Shown one piece after another: positions 6,756 to 7,253 of a stretch of DNA of 7,253 bases. The DNA comes from Verrucomicrobia bacterium UBA2970 (GTDB lineage Bacteria; Verrucomicrobiota; Verrucomicrobiia; Limisphaerales; AAA164-E04). Under the pieces are notes generated by a model. The model saw nothing but the letters and a program-made list of their open reading frames with translations, was not told the origin of the DNA and ran no database searches. A program made the position numbers and the translations under genes. Each line of letters begins with the position of its first letter. Positions within the stretch are counted from its first letter, which is position 1. Where the stretch lies: the NCBI GenBank assembly GCA_002348345.1, contig DEAY01000043.1:1-7253 (forward strand). Reading direction: 5' to 3'.

Positions 6756-6770
6756 CGGAAGTCAAATGGA

Positions 6771-7253
6771 TTAGAGATTGAACTCGGGGCCCAGATAGAT
6801 CTCGCGGGCGTGCTGGTCGTTGACCAAGAACTCTCCACTGCCTTCGCACACCACCTTTCCCTGATGAATCAGGTAGGCTCGGTCCACGAGTTTGAGTGTT
6901 TCACGCACGTTGTGGTCCGTGATCAAGACACCGAGGTTTTGTTCGCGCAGACGACGCAGGATCTTTTGGACCTCATAGACCGCAATCGGGTCGATGCCAC
7001 TGAAGGGTTCATCGAGCAAGAGAAGCTTAGGACGGGTGACCAATGCCCGCGTGATCTCAAGGCGTCTTTTCTCGCCCCCGCTGAGCGTGTAGGCTCTGTT
7101 ATTGGCAAGATGCCCGAGATCGAGTTCGTCGAGCAGGAACTGCAGTTGCGTTTGCCGCTCCTTCCGACTCATCCGGCAGGTTTCAAGGATGGCGAGAATG
7201 TTCTGCGCCACAGTGAGCTTTCGGAAAACTGAGGGTTCCTGGGTGAGATATCC
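6771..7253 (-). CDS. lptB: LPS export ABC transporter ATP-binding protein LptB (partial, 5' end outside window)
   Basis: The reading frame runs to the window edge, so only the C-terminal 160 residues are present; LptB is usually about 240, leaving roughly 80 residues with the Walker A loop outside. The visible part begins GYLTQEPSVFRKLTV, the Q-loop region, closely like E. coli GYLPQEASIFRRLSV. It continues with the ABC signature LSGGEKRRLEITRAL, Walker B LLLLDEPF, the D-loop stretch SGIDPIAV, the H-loop LITDHNVRET and the ending YLGPEFNL (E. coli ends YLGEDFRL). These details mark LptB rather than a general ABC ATPase. It drives LPS extraction from the inner membrane with LptFG and LptC. A GTG at 7211 is an internal codon and not the start. 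It is the upstream neighbour of hprK. Confidence 0.93.
   Translation of the reverse strand, partial: GYLTQEPSVFRKLTVAQNILAILETCRMSRKERQTQLQFLLDELDLGHLANNRAYTLSGGEKRRLEITRALVTRPKLLLLDEPFSGIDPIAVYEVQKILRRLREQNLGVLITDHNVRETLKLVDRAYLIHQGKVVCEGSGEFLVNDQHAREIYLGPEFNL

Noticed and set aside
1..7253. Search for CRISPR arrays, insertion sequences, integron attC sites, toxin-antitoxin or defence genes.
   Set aside because: No repeated spacer structure, transposase, integrase, RYYYAAC/GTTRRRY site pair or defence-type domain is visible; the recognised genes are housekeeping or regulatory.

Overview
The window holds eight protein genes, the extreme 3' end of a probable tRNA, and about 280 bp of AT-rich DNA without a gene. 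It looks like a chromosomal housekeeping segment of a Gram-negative bacterium. LptB (LPS export) and a heptose-1-phosphate adenylyltransferase (LPS core heptose) imply an LPS outer membrane. The HprK/HPr pair beside LptB, the LOG-family protein and the M16 peptidase, together with moderately high coding GC, fit the PVC group. Verrucomicrobiota is my best guess, but this is a judgement from protein flavour and not a computed placement.

Layout. Positions 1-21 match the 3' end of a tRNA (T-loop tail to CCA) on the + strand. Positions 22-301 are AT-rich (about 41% GC by hand count, against 65% in the first 60 bases of pabC) and contain only inverted repeats. Positions 302-4767 form a probable minus-strand transcription unit, in transcription order: a LOG-family Rossmann protein, an M16B zinc peptidase, pabB and pabC. 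The last two overlap by 17 nt. Positions 4768-4895 are a divergent intergenic region with an imperfect dyad. Positions 4896-5384 are rfaE2 (hldE C-terminal type), the only + strand gene. Positions 5385-5471 separate convergent genes and contain small hairpins. Positions 5472-7253 are a second minus-strand unit, in transcription order: lptB (cut by the window edge), hprK and ptsH.

How the genes work together. PabB and PabC carry out the two steps from chorismate to p-aminobenzoate for folate synthesis; the amidotransferase subunit PabA is not in the window. RfaE2 activates heptose-1-phosphate with ATP for the LPS core, and LptB powers LPS export, so two LPS genes lie near each other on opposite strands. 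HprK would phosphorylate HPr on its serine. HPr keeps both the histidine and the serine phosphorylation sites, but no PTS enzyme I or permease is in view, which suggests a regulatory role.

I do not see a novel defence, mobile or biosynthetic system here. The items most worth a second look are the replacement of a normally conserved histidine in HprK, the tRNA end next to AT-rich DNA, and the lptB-hprK-ptsH arrangement.
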